A DNA stretch of 64,000 nt from Sinorhizobium psoraleae. GTDB lineage: Bacteria; Pseudomonadota; Alphaproteobacteria; Rhizobiales; Rhizobiaceae. The position numbers were made by a program, and so were the translations under genes. This document shows, one piece after another, positions 44,110-52,366 of the stretch (the first letter of the stretch is position 1; every line of letters begins with the position of its first letter). The stretch spans positions 248,001 through 312,000 of the forward strand of contig NZ_JABEKV010000001.1 of the NCBI RefSeq assembly GCF_013283645.1, in the 5' to 3' direction. Below the pieces are notes generated by a model that was not told where the DNA came from, ran no database searches, and saw only the letters and a program-made list of their open reading frames with translations.

Positions 44110-46557
44110 ATGGATCTTGTTCAGAGATCCAAGGCCGCGTGCGACCGCCCTGCATTCCTCTGTAGGAGCCGAACCTTGGGAATTCCAAGGCCCCGGACCC
44201 GGCAGGCGCCGGTTGGTGCCGCCCTGAGCCTCATCCCGTTCTGCCTTATTATGTTGCTTGGATCGCCCGCAAGAGCGACTGACGACAGGCTATCCCTGCA
44301 AGACACAGTCGAGATGCCAGCGGTCGGTCTGCGTGCGAGTGAACTGACGGAACCGATAGCCAAGCGCCTGCACGCCGAACGCGGCAGCCAGGGAACTCCG
44401 GCCACGACGGTACTGCGACGAACGCCGGCGCCTGAAGAGCCGTCATCGCGCGCCGCCACCGCTGTCGGGCGGCACCCGACGGGGGAGCAACCGCGCATCG
44501 AGGAGCCGTCGGCGACGGAACTATCGCAAGCTCTCGCGCAAGAACGCTCAAGGGTCAAAGCTTTGCTTCGCGATCTGGCGGCCGCTCGCGCGGAACTCGA
44601 AACGGTTCGCGGAGAAGCGCGGGCTGCCCGTCGGGCCGACGAGAAAGACGCGTTCCTGCACAAACAGGGCCTCGCTGTGGAGCGTCAACTTGTTGCCACC
44701 TTGACACAGGAACTCAGTGCCGCATGGGCCGATCTCAAAGCTATGAGCGTTCAACTCGAGCAGTCAGCGAACGCGGCGGTCAGAGCACGGGAGGCTGCGG
44801 AAGCAGCGGTCAACAAGGCTCATGAGGTGGCTGAGAGCGAACGTGTTAAGAATGACGCATTGGAGCAAGAGCTGCTCGCCGTCCGCAAGGAAGTCGCCGC
44901 CATAAAGGACGCCGCGCCAACGGCTCGTGGTGAGCGTGAGGAAATTCTCCGGCGGGACCTGGCGGCGGCCAGAAGGGAGCTGGATGCACTACGGCGCGCC
45001 GCCGCCACCGCTGACGCTCAGGCACAAAGTGCGGCCGAAAGGGCGGCCGAAGACCGTCAAGCCGCTGAAGAACAGCGCCAACGAGCCGACGGGCTCTCAC
45101 ACGATCTGGTGGCGGCCGGAAGGGAGCTTGATGCACTACGGCGCGCCGCCGCCGCCGCTGACACTCAGGCACAAAGAGCGGCCGACAGTGCGGCCAAAGA
45201 TCGTCAAACCGCTGAAGAACAACGCCGACGAGCCGAGGGGCTCTCACACGATCTGGCGGAGGCCAGAAGCGAGCTTGATGCAATACTGCGCGCCGCCGCC
45301 GCTGACGCTCAGGCACAAAGAGCGGCCAACAGGGCGGCCGAAGACCGTCAAACCGCTGAAGAACAGCGCCGACGAGCCGAGGGGCTCTCACACGATCTGG
45401 CGGAGGCCAGAAGCGAGCTTGATGCAATACTGCGCGCCGCCGCCGCTGACGCTCAGGCACAAAGAGCGGCCAACAGGGCGGCCGAAGACCGTCAAACCGC
45501 TGAAGAACAGCGCCGACGAGCCGAGGGGCTCTCACACGATCTGGCGGAGGCCAGAAGCGAGCTTGATGCACTACGTCGCGTCGCCGCTGCCGCTGACGCT
45601 CAGGCAAAAAGAGCGGCCGATAGTGCGGCCGAAGATGGTCAAACCGCTGAAGAACAGCGCCGACGAGCCGAGAGGCTCTCACACGATCTGATGGCGGCCA
45701 GAAGCGAGCTTGATGCAACACGGCGCGCCGCCGCCGCCGCTGACGCTCAGGCAAAACGAGCGGCCGAGAGTGCGGCCGAAGACCGTCGAACCGCTGAAGA
45801 ACAGCGCCAACGAGCCGAGGGGCTCTCACACGATTTGGTGGCGGCGCTGCACGAGATGCAGGATTTACAGGCCAAAGCCGCTGGGGCAATCCGATCAAAG
45901 GCTGCCGCGCTCAGAGCGCGACACGCGGCGGAGGCATCTCTGGCCGCCGCGAGGCGAGCGCTCGACGACGAGCGGCAGAAGCTTGAAGCCTATGAGCACG
46001 ATATTGCCTTGACCCGCCAGTCGACCGGTTCGCTGAAGGCTCTCGTCGATCAGGGCGCGGCAGAGCGGGATGCCGCCGTCGAGGCTCGGAAGTTTGCCGA
46101 GGCTGCGGCAAAGCAGGCTGGCGCAGCGCTCGCGTTGGAGCGTGAGAAGCGAAGATCGCTCGCGCGCGATCTGGACACTGCCCGTCAGGAACGCGACTCG
46201 GCAAAGGAAGAATTGAGTCGGGTCTCAGCGGCACAGCGCAAGGCGCTCGGAGACGAGCGCGAGCGGGCCAACGGCCGAAAACTTCGGGCCGCTAAAGAAA
46301 ATGACAGCCCCAACGCCCGAACGGAGCGCCGCATTTTGGATGTTGAACAGGTAGCAAAGTCGCGGGCCGGCGGTCGCGCAAGTGAACGTGCAAGGAAGCA
46401 CTCCGTAAAGACGAGCGCTCGATCGGCCCGTGAACCAGCGTTGCGGGAAGTCCGCCGGATGAAGGTCCGCAAGCCGACGCCACCCGCTCGACCTCTGACG
46501 ATCGTGCTCCCCTACGCACTGCTCCCCAAAGAGCGGCTCGTGAATGGCCTTTGGTAA
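44110..46557 (+). CDS. Exported coiled-coil protein with tandem repeats
   Basis: An 815-residue protein. It has a basic start, a hydrophobic export segment near residues 35-56 (VGAALSLIPFCLIMLLGSPARATD) that ends like a signal peptide, a Pro-rich stretch, then almost continuous Ala/Arg/Glu/Gln-rich coiled coil from about 135 to 735. A basic tail ends in PPARPLTIVLPYALLPKE. The middle holds tandem 48- or 49-residue units (SHDLAEARSELDA-ILRAAAADAQAQRAA...). The ATG at 44110 follows GGAAGGATC. It is followed by a Gly-rich exported protein gene. I do not recognise a function; a periplasmic or surface structural role is a guess. Confidence 0.75.
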   Translation: MDLVQRSKAACDRPAFLCRSRTLGIPRPRTRQAPVGAALSLIPFCLIMLLGSPARATDDRLSLQDTVEMPAVGLRASELTEPIAKRLHAERGSQGTPATTVLRRTPAPEEPSSRAATAVGRHPTGEQPRIEEPSATELSQALAQERSRVKALLRDLAAARAELETVRGEARAARRADEKDAFLHKQGLAVERQLVATLTQELSAAWADLKAMSVQLEQSANAAVRAREAAEAAVNKAHEVAESERVKNDALEQELLAVRKEVAAIKDAAPTARGEREEILRRDLAAARRELDALRRAAATADAQAQSAAERAAEDRQAAEEQRQRADGLSHDLVAAGRELDALRRAAAAADTQAQRAADSAAKDRQTAEEQRRRAEGLSHDLAEARSELDAILRAAAADAQAQRAANRAAEDRQTAEEQRRRAEGLSHDLAEARSELDAILRAAAADAQAQRAANRAAEDRQTAEEQRRRAEGLSHDLAEARSELDALRRVAAAADAQAKRAADSAAEDGQTAEEQRRRAERLSHDLMAARSELDATRRAAAAADAQAKRAAESAAEDRRTAEEQRQRAEGLSHDLVAALHEMQDLQAKAAGAIRSKAAALRARHAAEASLAAARRALDDERQKLEAYEHDIALTRQSTGSLKALVDQGAAERDAAVEARKFAEAAAKQAGAALALEREKRRSLARDLDTARQERDSAKEELSRVSAAQRKALGDERERANGRKLRAAKENDSPNARTERRILDVEQVAKSRAGGRASERARKHSVKTSARSAREPALREVRRMKVRKPTPPARPLTIVLPYALLPKERLVNGLW
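44947..45843 (+). repeat. Tandem 144/147-bp repeats inside the coiled-coil gene
   Basis: The anchor CTCTCACACGAT recurs at 45094, 45241, 45385, 45529, 45676 and 45823, i.e. spacings of 147, 144, 144, 147 and 147. The two 144-base units 45241-45384 and 45385-45528 are identical base for base; the others differ at several positions. All spacings are multiples of three, so unit number can change without breaking the frame. Confidence 0.92.
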
Positions 46558-46611
46558 ACCACTGGAAGACGGTTTTCGAGGGTGGATTTGCCGAATATGA
46601 GGAAAATCGCG

Positions 46612-47406
46612 ATGCGCAAGTACCTCGCTGCCACCTTGTTGATCACGGTTGCGATCGGGCCCGCCTGGGGTCTCGGCCTCGGTGTCTCGGCCGGCGGTGT
46701 CGGGCTCGGCGCTGGTGTGAGCGTCGGCAAGAATGGCGTCTCGGTGGGGATTAGTGCGGGCGGAGCAAAGGTGGGAGCCTCGGTCGGCAAGAATGCGGGA
46801 TCAAGCAGTAGGTCCCGCAGCAAGGCCGGCGGGAAAAGTGGCGGCATATCGAAGGGCTCCCATTCGGGAGTCGGATCATCGAGAGGTGGCGGAAAGGGCG
46901 CCAGTCAGGGAGGTGCCTCAGGTGGTGCGGCTAAAGGTTTCGATCTGGGGGGCAGGTCGGTGAGTGGAGCGATATCGGATAACAATCCGACGAATGCTTC
47001 AGGCAATCCGGTTAACACGAAAGCTGGCGTTGCTCCCGCGACCGCGACAAGGCAATCCGCTGTCTTGCCTCGCATGCTTTTGCCGTTAAAACAGAAGCGC
47101 GCCGTCACCGAGCGAGGCGAATGGGGTTACCTGTTACGGGTGCCGGCGCCAGTTGCAGCGATTCCGGCTACCCCGGGCACCGTAGTTCGCACCTGCCTTC
47201 ACGCGATCGCGTCGGCGGCCTCCCCCCTTGGAGCCGTGCGGGTGCGCGCGGCAAGCGCCGGCCCCTTGAACCGGGGTCGCGGCGGCGATCTCACCGCCCC
47301 GCTGACGGTTCGCATAGACTATGCCGGTCCGAACGACGTCGAGGTCCGTCAGGCGCGCATCAGCTGTCGCCTCGATTCCTCCGGCAGAGTTATCGCGGTG
47401 ATTTAG
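46612..47406 (+). CDS. Glycine-rich exported protein of unknown function
   Basis: A 264-residue protein. It has a signal peptide (MRKYLAATLLITVAIGPAWG), then a Gly/Ser/Val-rich segment (about 20-65) with repeated VGASVGKN/VSVGKN/GVSVGISAGG units, a Ser/Gly/Lys-rich linker, and a C-terminal part (about 165-264) with two cysteines (VRTCLHAI, ARISCRLD) that could form a disulphide. The ATG at 46612 follows GAGGAAAA; in-frame starts at 46597 and 46582 exist. It lies 54 bases after the coiled-coil gene and may share its transcript. Function is unknown. Confidence 0.65.
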   Translation: MRKYLAATLLITVAIGPAWGLGLGVSAGGVGLGAGVSVGKNGVSVGISAGGAKVGASVGKNAGSSSRSRSKAGGKSGGISKGSHSGVGSSRGGGKGASQGGASGGAAKGFDLGGRSVSGAISDNNPTNASGNPVNTKAGVAPATATRQSAVLPRMLLPLKQKRAVTERGEWGYLLRVPAPVAAIPATPGTVVRTCLHAIASAASPLGAVRVRAASAGPLNRGRGGDLTAPLTVRIDYAGPNDVEVRQARISCRLDSSGRVIAVI

Positions 47407-47826
47407 ACGAGGCCGCAGCGTTACTGTGCGGGCGAAGCTGTCTCCCGGCAGCGTTCAGAGATTCCTGTGGCGAGATACGTGCGGTGGCCGCTGCGGAACG
47501 TCTGGCCGACGACCGTGCCCCGGGCGCCGCGCGGTGCCCGGAACGGAGATGATCATCGAAGGCGATGACTTCTACCGCGGGGTCAACAACAGAGATGGGC
47601 TAATCGGCTTCGTGCCCCATCTTCTCCGACCGGAGGGGAAGGTGTGCAACCCGAACTGATGCTATAAAGTGGTCGGTCTGTAACAGCCACAACCATCAGA
47701 AAGAGGAAGCGTAGCGCGAAAAGACGTTGAACGCTGCACAATTTGGAAGGGGCCGGTTGCTAAGAAGAACTTCTGCTCCTGTAGAGCAGCGATTTCGGCT
47801 GGAATGCGGACATTCCTTGTCGTGGT
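47407..47826. other. Gene-poor region after the Gly-rich gene
   Basis: No confident gene in 420 bases. A short frame at 47549-47659 (MIIEGDDFYRGVNNRDG...) faintly recalls the GDDFY motif of uridine kinase-like proteins and could be a fossil, but it is too short to call. Confidence 0.4.
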
Positions 47827-48347
47827 TCAGACGTCCCCCATTTGCATAAGCACGTCCTGAACCAGAGCCTCCGGAGATTTCTTTGCCGTATCAATCGTTA
47901 TGCGATCCATGGACCACGGCTCGTATTCGGCGCGACGTTCTTCCACGCGCTCCCACGGTATGTCAGGCATGCCTGTAATGCCGCGCACCCGGTTTTCAAT
48001 TCTCTTGCGATGAACACCCTCATCGGAACAGTGGGCTTCTACGAAAATCAGCTTGCTCTTTTGACGCTCCGATAATCGACCCATGTCGCTCTCGCAACTT
48101 CCACAGGGTTCACGGCATCCACAATGACGGTCAATCCGAGCTTCAGGTTCTCTTCCGCCACAGCTGCCGCAACTTCATAGGCAGCTATTCCCGTCATATA
48201 CTTGGGAATATCAGATCGCCACATTGCAGCCTCTATCGGATCAACAGAGAGAACGGGCGCGCCAATCGCCCTGGCAAGCCCTTCAGCGATGATGCTTTTC
48301 CCTGAACCTGGCAGTCCTGCTGTAACAATCAGTCGAATTTGGCGCAC
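47827..48347 (-). pseudogene. AAA-type nucleotide/small-molecule kinase, frameshifted
   Basis: Two abutting frames together make one P-loop kinase of about 173 residues. The first (48347 to about 48083) has Walker A GLPGSGKS, LSVDPIEAAMW and VIVDAVNPVEVARATW. The second (from about 48078 to 47827) continues RLSERQKSKLIFVEAHCSD...KRIENRVRGI...WERVEERRAEYEPW. Joining needs one extra base at the GGG run at 48080-48082 (minus strand). It is either a one-base deletion inactivating the gene or a sequencing error. The family phosphorylates small molecules such as gluconate or antibiotics; the substrate is unknown. Confidence 0.8.
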
Positions 48348-48610
48348 AGTTCTCTCCCATGGAATTCATCCAAGATATGCGACGTATTTGAACGTTGTAT
48401 ATGGCTGCTTAGGGCCGACTGCTGACGATGAGTGTCATCTCCTCCCAGCAAGGGGAAAGCGCGAAAGGTGCTTGACCTCGACAAACGCATCGACCCGGCG
48501 GTTTCCCGCCTGGTCCGTATCCGTTCCGATCAGGCGCTCGGGGCGATCCGCGAAGCTGGCCCGAATCGTGAGAAAGTGATTGAGTGTCTGCAGCGGAAGT
48601 GAATGGGGGC

Positions 48611-48661
48611 AGGTCCCAGAGCGGGCGGTATTGGGGGCATTGGGACGTCGCTCTGGGACCT
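48611..48661. repeat. GGTCCCAGAGCG inverted repeat, copy 1
   Basis: Perfect 13-bp arms AGGTCCCAGAGCG (48611-48623) and CGCTCTGGGACCT (48649-48661) around a 25-base centre. No T-run follows, so it is unlikely to be a simple terminator. A second copy lies at 49112. Confidence 0.8.
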
Positions 48662-48867
48662 CATGGCCCACGGCGGTTGCCACCGACGGTTTCGTCGGAA
48701 TCAGCCGCCATGGATAGCAGGAGCCATATCCAAGAAAGATACCGCGACTGGCGGCGCGGCGCATCGGACCTTTGGCCCTGCATTAGCCTCTGGAAATCGG
48801 ACCAAAGTCGGAAAAGTTCGGCCGGGTCAAAGCATTCGGCAAAGGGCTAGGACTTTTGGCGGATCAA

Positions 48868-48884
48868 ATCGGACTAAGGTCCCA
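48868..48884. repeat. ATCGGACTAAGGTCCCA direct repeat, copy 1
   Basis: A 17-base motif that recurs exactly at 49262-49278; both are followed by GGATCA within a few bases. The AGGTCCCA part is shared with the arms of the inverted repeats. Confidence 0.75.
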
Positions 48885-49111
48885 TGGATCAAGGTTGATG
48901 CCCCCCTAGCTCTCTAGGGGTTCGCTGCGGCGGGCACTCACAAGAACCTAATCATTTCAGCAAAAATTTAGAGTGGGGCCTGTGCCTTTGTCGCGGGTCC
49001 CGCTTGTGTTGGCTCTATCGGTTCTGACATCCATGATGTCGTGGAGGGGCGTGGTTGGAGCAGAACGTGCCGGTTGAGGTTCTATCGATTGGTCTTTGGG
49101 CAAGGAAAGAA

Positions 49112-49156
49112 GGTCCCAGAACGCCAGAAGGGACTATTGCCATCGCTCTGGGACCC
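49112..49156. repeat. GGTCCCAGAGCG inverted repeat, copy 2
   Basis: AGGTCCCAGAACG (49112-49124) and CGCTCTGGGACC (49145-49156), with one mismatch between the arms and a different 20-base centre from copy 1. The arms are conserved but the centre is not. Confidence 0.75.
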
Positions 49157-49261
49157 CAGCGCGCCGCCGGCGGCGTTGGAGAAGCCGTCGCTGGCGCCCA
49201 ACCCAGGATATGTGTCGCCAGGAACATTCCACAACGGGTCTAAGACCTCTGGCGATGCCGT

Positions 49262-49278
49262 ATCGGACTAAGGTCCCA
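49262..49278. repeat. ATCGGACTAAGGTCCCA direct repeat, copy 2
   Basis: Exact second copy of the 17-base motif found at 48868, in the same orientation. Confidence 0.75.
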
Positions 49279-49575
49279 ACGGGATCACCCTCCCGCGCGA
49301 GCATCGCGGAGCGGGGCTGCCATCGTCGTCCAGCGATTACGGCTGGCTGGCCGGGAGCTGCGGTCCTTGAGGCCGGTCTCGCCCTCCCGTCGATAGCGTC
49401 CCACCATTTGTGGACGTCTTTACACAGAACCCGAAAGCCGCGGCGACGGCCATCGGCCGCTGTCCTTCGGCCACCACGTGCGCAATTAGGGCTCCACCCT
49501 CAGAAAATCGCTGAAGCTTCGACAACCTCAGCCTTCCGGCTGGGACCGGACGGGCAACCTGTTGAAAGCTCGCAT

Positions 49576-49682
49576 CTACAGCGCCGCGCGTCTTATCAGA
49601 CGCGCAAAGGACGCTGTAGCACTTTGAATTTCTGCATGTCTTTCTCCTTGAATCGAGGTCGATTCAAGGAGACATGCAGTAG
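49576..49682. repeat. RIME-type mosaic repeat, copy 11 (complete)
   Basis: Module A CTACAGCGCCGCGCGTC-TTATCA-GACGCGC...GCTGTAGCACTTTGAATT and module B GCATGTCTTTCTCCTTGAATC...GATTCAAGGAGACATGCAGTAG. It lies just downstream of the Tat-signal mini-protein. Confidence 0.88.
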
Positions 49683-49713
49683 CTCGCTTGATTGAATCAA
49701 TATGCCATAATTT

Positions 49714-49947
49714 TTACGGTCGGGACTTTGATTTCCCTTTTCCACCCTTTCCAGCGTTGCCTTTTTTAGGCCCGCCACCGCCACCGCCACCGCCGGATTT
49801 TGCGATCGCATCGGATGTGAGACTGGTTGAGAGTAGCATCGTCACCAGCGGAGGAGTTACCGCTGCGAAGCGCCCGCAACTTTTCAGAAACTCACGCCGA
49901 TCTTCATCGCTCCGCGAGGTCTGTAGATCTGATTTTTCCTGATCCAT
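49714..49947 (-). CDS. Small Tat-signal protein with poly-glycine tract
   Basis: A 77-residue protein behind an excellent GAGGAG ribosome site. It has a twin-arginine signal DRREFLKSCGRFAAVTPPLV followed by a hydrophobic segment and SDAIAKS, then eight consecutive glycines and a Lys/Gly tail (PKKGNAGKGGKGKSKSRP). The mature part would be only about 30 residues. The RREFLKSCG...TPP pattern resembles leader proteins I recall as annotated only as twin-arginine signal proteins. Whether it is exported folded, with a cofactor, or is a membrane-anchored peptide cannot be said. Confidence 0.65.
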   Translation of the reverse strand: MDQEKSDLQTSRSDEDRREFLKSCGRFAAVTPPLVTMLLSTSLTSDAIAKSGGGGGGGGPKKGNAGKGGKGKSKSRP

Positions 49948-50219
49948 AGCGCTCTCCTCTTGCTGGGCATTCTACAGCACGGGCTAATATGTCGCCATAT
50001 ATCCGTAAGCATAGGACTTCAGCAGTTCGATGATCCTGGTCTGCACCAAGGCATCGAGCCCCGACAGGACGTCGTTGCAAATCAGGAGTTGAGACCGGCG
50101 CCGGCGTGCATGCAGCAAGCGTGGAGCGGTCTTTGGCCATAACTGGGGTCGGCACCTGTAGCTGACCGCAGTTCATCGGCGCAGCCACGCGCCGCGCCTC
50201 GCCAGCAGGCCCAATGCGC

Positions 50220-50512
50220 TCAGGCGATGCGTTTGAGAAAGTGAACGGCTTCGCGCCGCTCGACGTTATTTTCGCCGTGCGCATGAAAATGGGCGATGTG
50301 CTCCGGTTGTGATGTTTGCCTTGCGCCCCGGCATCGCGCCAGTGTTCGACCAACACAAACCGCCGGCCATCATTCGCATCGGCAAAGAGTTCGTAGCGCA
50401 GATTGCCTTCCTCTGCCGCTGATTTCTGGGTGACCGTCATCAGGTCGGCACGCAGGGCATCCTCGCGTCCTTCCCTGGCATAAAGAATCGCCACGACATG
50501 AATGTCACTCAT
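50220..50512 (-). pseudogene. Antibiotic biosynthesis monooxygenase (ABM) domain gene, frameshifted
   Basis: The first ~63 residues (MSDIHVVAILYAREGREDAL...GRRFVLVEHWRDAG) are a normal ABM-fold quinol/monooxygenase start. The expected end, QPEHIAHFHAHGENNVERRE then AVHFLKRIA and TGA at 50220, is in another frame. One missing base at the CCCC run 50326-50329 (GGGG on the coding strand) restores a family-length protein of about 96 residues. Without it the frame runs on to 49904 with unrelated sequence. ABM proteins are small dimeric oxygenases or detoxification enzymes. Confidence 0.8.
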
Positions 50513-50606
50513 AACTTACCTCCCGCTGGAAAAGTGCTGTGCCAACTGCCGCTTCAACCGGCGGCAACCAGCCACAGCCGGTTGCCGTCATATTCTTCGT
50601 TAGATC

Positions 50607-51248
50607 CTATTCGCTACGGTCGTAGGAGAACTGGATGCCGGGAGTACCGCCCGTTTCGATGAACAGGTTCATGAAAGCGGGGACGGTCTCGCTGCGTTTC
50701 CAGTCCCGCTGCAGTTCGCAGAAGAGCTGGACTGTCGAAATCAGCTTGGCGCCGGCCTGTTCGATACGACGCAGCGCGGCCTCGTGCGCGGCGACCGACG
50801 TGCCGCCTACCGCATCCACCGGCACATAGACCTCGTAGCCTTCCGCCAGTGCATCGAGTGCCGGGAACGTCAGGCACGCCTCGGTCCAGAGCGCGGTCAT
50901 GATCAGCTTCTTACGGCCGGTCTCCTCGACGGCCTTGCGAAACTCGACATCCTCCCAGCTGTTGATGCTGGTGCGGTCATAGGTTGGATAGCCGTCCAGG
51001 GCCTTCCGGATGTGAGGAACGGGCGGCTTGTTGAGCCCGGTCTGCACATTGACTGTGGAATGCACGATCGGCAGGCCGTAGGCGACGGCCGCCTTCGAAC
51101 AGCCGACGATGTTGTTCAGCAGCAACTGCCGGTCCATCGAGGCGATCGAGTTCACCTGCACCGGCTGATAGTCGATGATGATGAAGGCCGCATTCTGCGG
51201 TGTCAGCAGTTGATCCGATTTCGGATCTCGAATGGGTTCGCTGGCCAT
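50607..51248 (-). CDS. Isochorismatase-family hydrolase (YcaC-like)
   Basis: A 213-residue cysteine hydrolase. The presumed triad is Asp26 (FIIIDYQPVQ), a lysine at 113-114 (GRKKLIM) and Cys125 (WTEACLTFPALDA). The family hydrolyses amides or related bonds of small metabolites; YcaC-type members lack a known substrate. The ATG at 51248 follows AAAGGACGAA. It lies downstream of the pirin gene on the same strand (gap about 140 bases), and a LysR regulator is divergent from pirin. Confidence 0.87.
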   Translation of the reverse strand: MASEPIRDPKSDQLLTPQNAAFIIIDYQPVQVNSIASMDRQLLLNNIVGCSKAAVAYGLPIVHSTVNVQTGLNKPPVPHIRKALDGYPTYDRTSINSWEDVEFRKAVEETGRKKLIMTALWTEACLTFPALDALAEGYEVYVPVDAVGGTSVAAHEAALRRIEQAGAKLISTVQLFCELQRDWKRSETVPAFMNLFIETGGTPGIQFSYDRSE

Positions 51249-51386
51249 GAGTTCGTCCTTTCTGGTTTGCGGGCGCCCGCCATCGTGCCGGCGCGGAAGA
51301 GCGTCTCCCGGCAGGTAGGGACGGCGCGGGCGCGTCAACCGTCCCGATTCTAAAGAAGAGTTCGGCCTCCTAGAATGGCCGAGATG

Positions 51387-52253
51387 TCAGCTCGCCGGTG
51401 CGAACCGGCCGCTCTTTAAGTCGTCGAACGCCTGGCGGATTTCCGCCTCGGTGTTCATCACGAAGGGGCCATGGCCGACGATCGGTTCGTCGATAGGCTC
51501 GCCCGTCAAGACGAGCAGCATGGCATCTCCATTTGCATGGACGAAGACATCGCGGCCCTCGCGGCTCAAGAGCATCATCTCGGCCTCGCCGGCCTCCTGA
51601 CTGGCGTTGACCGTGATCCGGCCGGAGAGAACCACCAGCATGGCGGTATGGTTCTCGGGCAGGTCGAGCTTCAGCTCGGCGTTGCCCTTCAGACGAAGAT
51701 CCCACATGTTGACGGGCGTGAATGTCTTCGCCGGCCCTCTGACGCCGAGCAGTTCGCCCGCGATGACCCGCGCCTTGCCGCTTCCGTCGGGCAGATCCAG
51801 CACGGGAATGTCGGCCGAGGCGATGCCCTGATATCCGCCAGGCGCCATCTTGTCCTTGGCCGGGAGGTTGATCCACAGCTGAACCATCCGGAACGGACCG
51901 CCGGTCCTGGCGAATGCAGGCGCATGATACTCCTCATGCAGTATGCCGCCGCCCGCCGTCATCCACTGCACGTCGCCGGGGCCGATGATCCCGCCGTTGC
52001 CGGCCGAGTCCTTGTGTTCGACCTGACCGTCGTAGACGACGGTCACCGTTTCAAAGCCGCGATGCGGATGCTGGCCAATACCGCGACGCTGCTTGGTCGG
52101 CTCGAAATAGTGGGGTCCCGCATAATCGAGCAACAGAAATGGGCTGACGTGCTGCCCGAGACTGCTGTACGAAAAGAGTGAGCGGACCGGAAAACCGTCG
52201 CCCACCCAGTGGCTGCGATTGTTGCCGTAACGGCCGAGAATTGTCTTGCTCAT
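51387..52253 (-). CDS. Pirin family protein
   Basis: A 288-residue bicupin. The metal set of pirins is present in the N-terminal cupin: His62 and His64 (QHPHRGFET), His106 and Glu108 (GILHEEYH), matching the HxH...HxE of human pirin. Bacterial pirins can have quercetinase activity or act as redox regulators. GGAG lies just before two adjacent ATGs (52256 and 52253); spacing favours the second. It is divergent from a LysR gene (gap 113 bases), which probably controls it. Confidence 0.92.
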   Translation of the reverse strand: MSKTILGRYGNNRSHWVGDGFPVRSLFSYSSLGQHVSPFLLLDYAGPHYFEPTKQRRGIGQHPHRGFETVTVVYDGQVEHKDSAGNGGIIGPGDVQWMTAGGGILHEEYHAPAFARTGGPFRMVQLWINLPAKDKMAPGGYQGIASADIPVLDLPDGSGKARVIAGELLGVRGPAKTFTPVNMWDLRLKGNAELKLDLPENHTAMLVVLSGRITVNASQEAGEAEMMLLSREGRDVFVHANGDAMLLVLTGEPIDEPIVGHGPFVMNTEAEIRQAFDDLKSGRFAPAS

Positions 52254-52366
52254 CATCTATCTCCAGTGGAGGCAGTGTTCGAAGCGTCTGTTGCCATTGA
52301 AGATATCACTGCAATGAAGTCCGTATAAGATTGCGATTTTCGACGCAGCGTTCTAAGAATAGGACG

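Larger units (their letters stand above)
48348..49713. other. 1.3-kb gene-poor region with inverted and direct repeats
   Basis: I find no confident gene. A small frame at 48432-48602 (GTG start, 56 residues, VLDLDKRIDPAVSRLVRIRSD...) has coding-like composition but no ribosome site; it may be a C-terminal remnant. The region holds two copies of an inverted repeat (48611, 49112), two copies of ATCGGACTAAGGTCCCA (48868, 49262) and a full RIME copy. This looks like decayed mobile DNA. Confidence 0.55.

Noticed and set aside
44947-45843. Possible CRISPR or satellite array
   Set aside because: The units are contiguous 144/147-bp coding repeats without spacers, all in frame with one protein.
44846-45898. 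Long minus-strand and second plus-frame open frames over the coiled-coil repeats
   Set aside because: They arise because every repeat unit is a multiple of three and very GC-rich, so all frames stay open; only the chosen frame has an export signal, a ribosome site and coiled-coil composition.
48432-48602. A 56-residue GTG-initiated frame
   Set aside because: The composition looks coding, but there is no ribosome site and no family resemblance; kept only as a note in the gene-poor region.
48611-48661. Inverted repeat as a terminator
   Set aside because: The stem is strong but the 25-base centre is long and no T-run follows on either strand; its repetition at 49112 fits a repeat family better.
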